This document shows, in pieces, positions 61,127 through 64,000 of a stretch of DNA of 64,000 nt. The notes under the pieces are model-generated. The model saw only the letters and a list, made by a program, of their open reading frames with translations, was not told where the DNA came from and ran no database searches. Origin of the DNA: Hyphomicrobiales bacterium (lineage in GTDB: Bacteria; Pseudomonadota; Alphaproteobacteria; Rhizobiales; Rhizobiaceae). How positions within the stretch are numbered: the stretch's first letter is position 1; each line of letters starts with the position of its first letter. The position numbers and the translations under genes were made by a program. The stretch lies in assembly GCA_900473045.1 (NCBI GenBank), contig UCKS01000023.1, positions 124,001-188,000 of the forward strand, given 5' to 3'.

Positions 61127-61142
61127 TTTATCAAACGGTAAA
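61127..61142. promoter_or_regulatory. weak RutR-like box upstream of preT
   Basis: TTTATCAAACGGTAAA, 57 bases before the preT start, shares the TTNA-C and GGTNAA half-sites of the RutR box (10 of 14 fixed positions) and of the better site at 55615-55630. It lies in an AT-rich patch, so chance similarity is possible. Confidence 0.4.
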
Positions 61143-61273
61143 ATTTTAAAACGAAAATCGCAGGAATCCCAGCGCCGTAGGGGTTTCAAAGGCTCAGTGA
61201 GTGGAGGCGTCATGGTCTGTGTTTGACAGACGCCGGGAAAAAGTGTCAGCACATCGTTCAGGGAGTAAGGACA

Positions 61274-62227
61274 ATGGCGCGCAGACCGGACGGCAATAAC
61301 AGGCTCGATGACGCCGCGCGTGCAGGCTGGCTTTATTATGTCGCCGGGCGCACACAGGACGAAATCGCCTCCATCATGGGTATCTCCCGCCAGTCGGCAC
61401 AGCGGCTGGTTTCACTGGCCATGGCCGAGCGCCTGATCAAGGTTCGCCTCGATCATCCGATCGCCGCCTGTCTTGAACTCGGACTTCGCCTCAAGGAAAA
61501 ATTCGACCTGCGGCAAGTGGATATCGTGCCGAGCGACCCCGGGTCTTCGTCGACCACGGTCGGCATTGCCGAGGCTGGAGCGGCGGAGATCGAGCGCTGG
61601 TTGAAATCGGCCGATCCGATCATTCTGGCGATCGGCACGGGGCGAACGCTGAAGGCGGCGATCGACCAGTTGCCGGCAATGGACTGTCCGCAGCATCGCA
61701 TCGTGTCCCTGACCGGCAATATCGGCCTTGATGGATCGGCCGCGTACTACAACGTCATCTTCTCGATGGCGGATGCGGTCAAGGCGCGGCATTTTCCGAT
61801 GCCGCTGCCGGTTCTGGTGTCTTCGCCGGAGGAGCGGGCGCTGCTGCACAATCAGGCGCTGGTCAAATCGGCATTGCAGCTGGGCTCGGAGGCCAATGTT
61901 GCCTTCGTCGGTGTCGGTGAACTCGGCCAGGACGCTCCCCTGTGCGAGGATGGCTTTCTTGCGCGCGACGAGATGATGCAACTGATGGACGAGGGGGCTG
62001 CGGGCGAAATCTGCGGCTGGATGTTTGACCGTGACGGGCAGATGTTGTCCGGCAGCATCAACAAGCGCGTTGCCAGCGTGCCCTTGCCGTCGCGTGATTC
62101 GGCAACCGTGATCGGCATCGCCAAAGGCCGGCGCAAACAGGTCGCTTTGCGGGCTGCCCTGACGGGGCGGGTGATCAACGGTTTGATCACGGACGAGGCG
62201 ACAGCCGAGTTTTTGCTCGCCAACTGA
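61274..62227 (+). CDS. SorC/DeoR-type sugar-binding transcriptional regulator (SmoC-like)
   Basis: A 317-residue regulator of the SorC family. The N-terminal HTH spans about residues 15-50 (AARAGWLYYVAGRTQDEIASIMGISRQSAQRLVSLAMAERLI). The rest is the sugar-phosphate-binding domain (VGIAEAGAAEIERWL; ILAIGTGRTLKAAIDQL; SLTGNIGLDGSAAYYNVIFSMADAV; VAFVGVGELGQDAP). It lies directly before the sorbitol/mannitol binding-protein gene in the same direction, as smoC does in Sinorhizobium, so it is probably the local controller. The ATG at 61274 follows GGGAGTAAGGA; an open frame from 61223 lacks RBS support. The 153 bases before smoE hold the next promoter. Confidence 0.88.
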   Translation: MARRPDGNNRLDDAARAGWLYYVAGRTQDEIASIMGISRQSAQRLVSLAMAERLIKVRLDHPIAACLELGLRLKEKFDLRQVDIVPSDPGSSSTTVGIAEAGAAEIERWLKSADPIILAIGTGRTLKAAIDQLPAMDCPQHRIVSLTGNIGLDGSAAYYNVIFSMADAVKARHFPMPLPVLVSSPEERALLHNQALVKSALQLGSEANVAFVGVGELGQDAPLCEDGFLARDEMMQLMDEGAAGEICGWMFDRDGQMLSGSINKRVASVPLPSRDSATVIGIAKGRRKQVALRAALTGRVINGLITDEATAEFLLAN

Positions 62228-62303
62228 GCCGCCGGACAGAAATTTTCACAAGCAAAATCAAATAGGCCGCCGGGCGTTTCTGCACTGCAGCAACGAATGC
62301 CGA

Positions 62304-62356
62304 TTGACATTTTTCGCGGATATGTGAGTAATTGCCCACGAGCAAGGCAAATGCTC
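62304..62356 (+). promoter_or_regulatory. possible smoE promoter/operator
   Basis: TTGACA at 62304-62309 could be a -35 element, but no good -10 lies 16-18 bases downstream. Further on, GAGCA (62340-62344) and TGCTC (62352-62356) form a 5+5 inverted repeat with a 7-base spacer, which could bind the SorC-type regulator. Both suggestions are weak. Confidence 0.3.
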
Positions 62357-62380
62357 ATAACTCTTCTGGGAGGAAGATAT

Positions 62381-63691
<1,311 letters not shown>

Positions 63692-63708
63692 GTTCCTTCC
63701 CAAGGACA

Positions 63709-63736
63709 GGCAGCCCGGACTACCATCCGGGTTGCC
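63709..63736 (+). terminator. intercistronic hairpin after smoE
   Basis: GGCAGCCCGGA (63709-63719) pairs with TCCGGGTTGCC (63726-63736) over a 6-base loop, 11 bp with one G-U pair, 17 bases after the stop. No T-tract follows. Like the urtA-urtB hairpin it probably protects the abundant binding-protein mRNA while lowering read-through. Confidence 0.7.
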
Positions 63737-63744
63737 AAATTTCA

Positions 63745-63793
63745 CCTGACGTCACCCGCTGTGAAGTCTATTGTCGCTGCGTCTGACGTCAGG
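63745..63793. promoter_or_regulatory. inverted pair of TGACGTCA palindromes upstream of smoF
   Basis: CCTGACGTCA (63745-63754) and TGACGTCAGG (63784-63793) form a 10-bp inverted repeat with a 29-base spacer; each arm contains the 8-bp palindrome TGACGTCA. It could be a cruciform or large RNA hairpin, or a pair of operator sites 39 bases apart. It lies 87 bases before smoF. Confidence 0.45.
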
Positions 63794-63880
63794 CTTTTCC
63801 AAAAGAATACCAAGGCGGCCGGTTTGCTGCCCTCCCGGCGGGGCGGGTGTCCGTACCGGCATCAGAGGGAGGGTGTTGAA

Positions 63881-64000
63881 ATGGCTACGCAGAATACGCG
63901 GGTGCTTGCGCGCTGGATGATGGCCCCGTCGGTTGGGCTTCTCCTGATCTGGATGATCGTACCACTGGCGATGACGCTGTGGTTCTCGTTCCAGAACTAC
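63881..64000 (+). CDS. smoF: sorbitol/mannitol ABC transporter permease, N-terminal part (runs off window)
   Basis: The first 40 residues are visible (MATQNTRVLARWMMAPSVGLLLIW, then IVPLAMTLWFSFQNY), cut by the window end. The sequence is the N-terminus of a MalF-type permease with its first transmembrane helix, and the FSFQNY ending is typical of sugar permeases of this group. GAGGGAGGG lies 5 bases before the ATG. It follows smoE in the same direction, so it should be SmoF, the first permease of the polyol transporter. Confidence 0.85.
   Translation, partial: MATQNTRVLARWMMAPSVGLLLIWMIVPLAMTLWFSFQNY

Overview
The window reads as a chromosomal segment of a Rhizobiaceae-type alphaproteobacterium (Rhizobium / Agrobacterium / Sinorhizobium relatives). 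Grounds: high GC, tightly overlapping operons (many ATGA junctions), a soxBDAG sarcosine oxidase operon, the rhizobial urtABCDE-ureDABC-EFG layout with its lineage-typical extra genes, a smo-type polyol transporter, and a RIME-like palindromic intergenic repeat. No rRNA, tRNA, CRISPR, integrase or transposase was seen.

Layout. 1-7.5 kb: end of a Crp/Fnr regulator, a lone receiver-domain protein, an RND efflux operon with two lipoprotein adaptors and one pump, and an orphan DUF2793 protein. 7.6-16.4 kb: cysQ, then soxBDAG and a dimethylglycine-dehydrogenase-like flavoprotein (C1/methylamine-acid oxidation). 16.6-22.3 kb: livHMGF, a small membrane protein and livK (branched-chain amino acid uptake). 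22.4-23.4 kb: a D-2-hydroxyacid dehydrogenase. 23.4-27.7 kb: a LuxR-type response regulator and a hybrid histidine kinase whose sensor is a complete NCS1-type nucleobase/allantoin-permease-like domain followed by a cysteine cluster. These are divergent from 28.0-42.1 kb: urtABCDE plus urease structural and accessory genes, with five non-canonical genes inserted. 42.1-46.7 kb: a second RND pump and adaptor. 47.0-51.5 kb: an NMT1/SsuA-type ABC importer operon carrying a GNAT enzyme and a small SMR-like protein. 51.7-61.1 kb: reductive pyrimidine catabolism (preT, preA, dihydropyrimidinase, amidohydrolase, RutR-like regulator), interrupted by a membrane redox-type adenylate cyclase. 61.2-64.0 kb: SorC-family regulator and the start of a sorbitol/mannitol ABC transporter (smoE, smoF).

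How it works together. Most of the segment is nitrogen scavenging: sarcosine/dimethylglycine oxidation, branched-chain amino acid uptake, urea uptake and hydrolysis, and pyrimidine breakdown. The most unusual unit is the permease-kinase plus response regulator facing the urea operon across a 311-bp region that holds a perfect 16-bp palindrome (27953-27968). It suggests a transporter-derived sensor controlling urea uptake and urease. That is inference from gene arrangement and domain content. Gene starts were chosen from ribosome-binding sites, overlaps and known family N-termini. Residue positions were counted by hand and family assignments come from recognition of motifs, with no database search.
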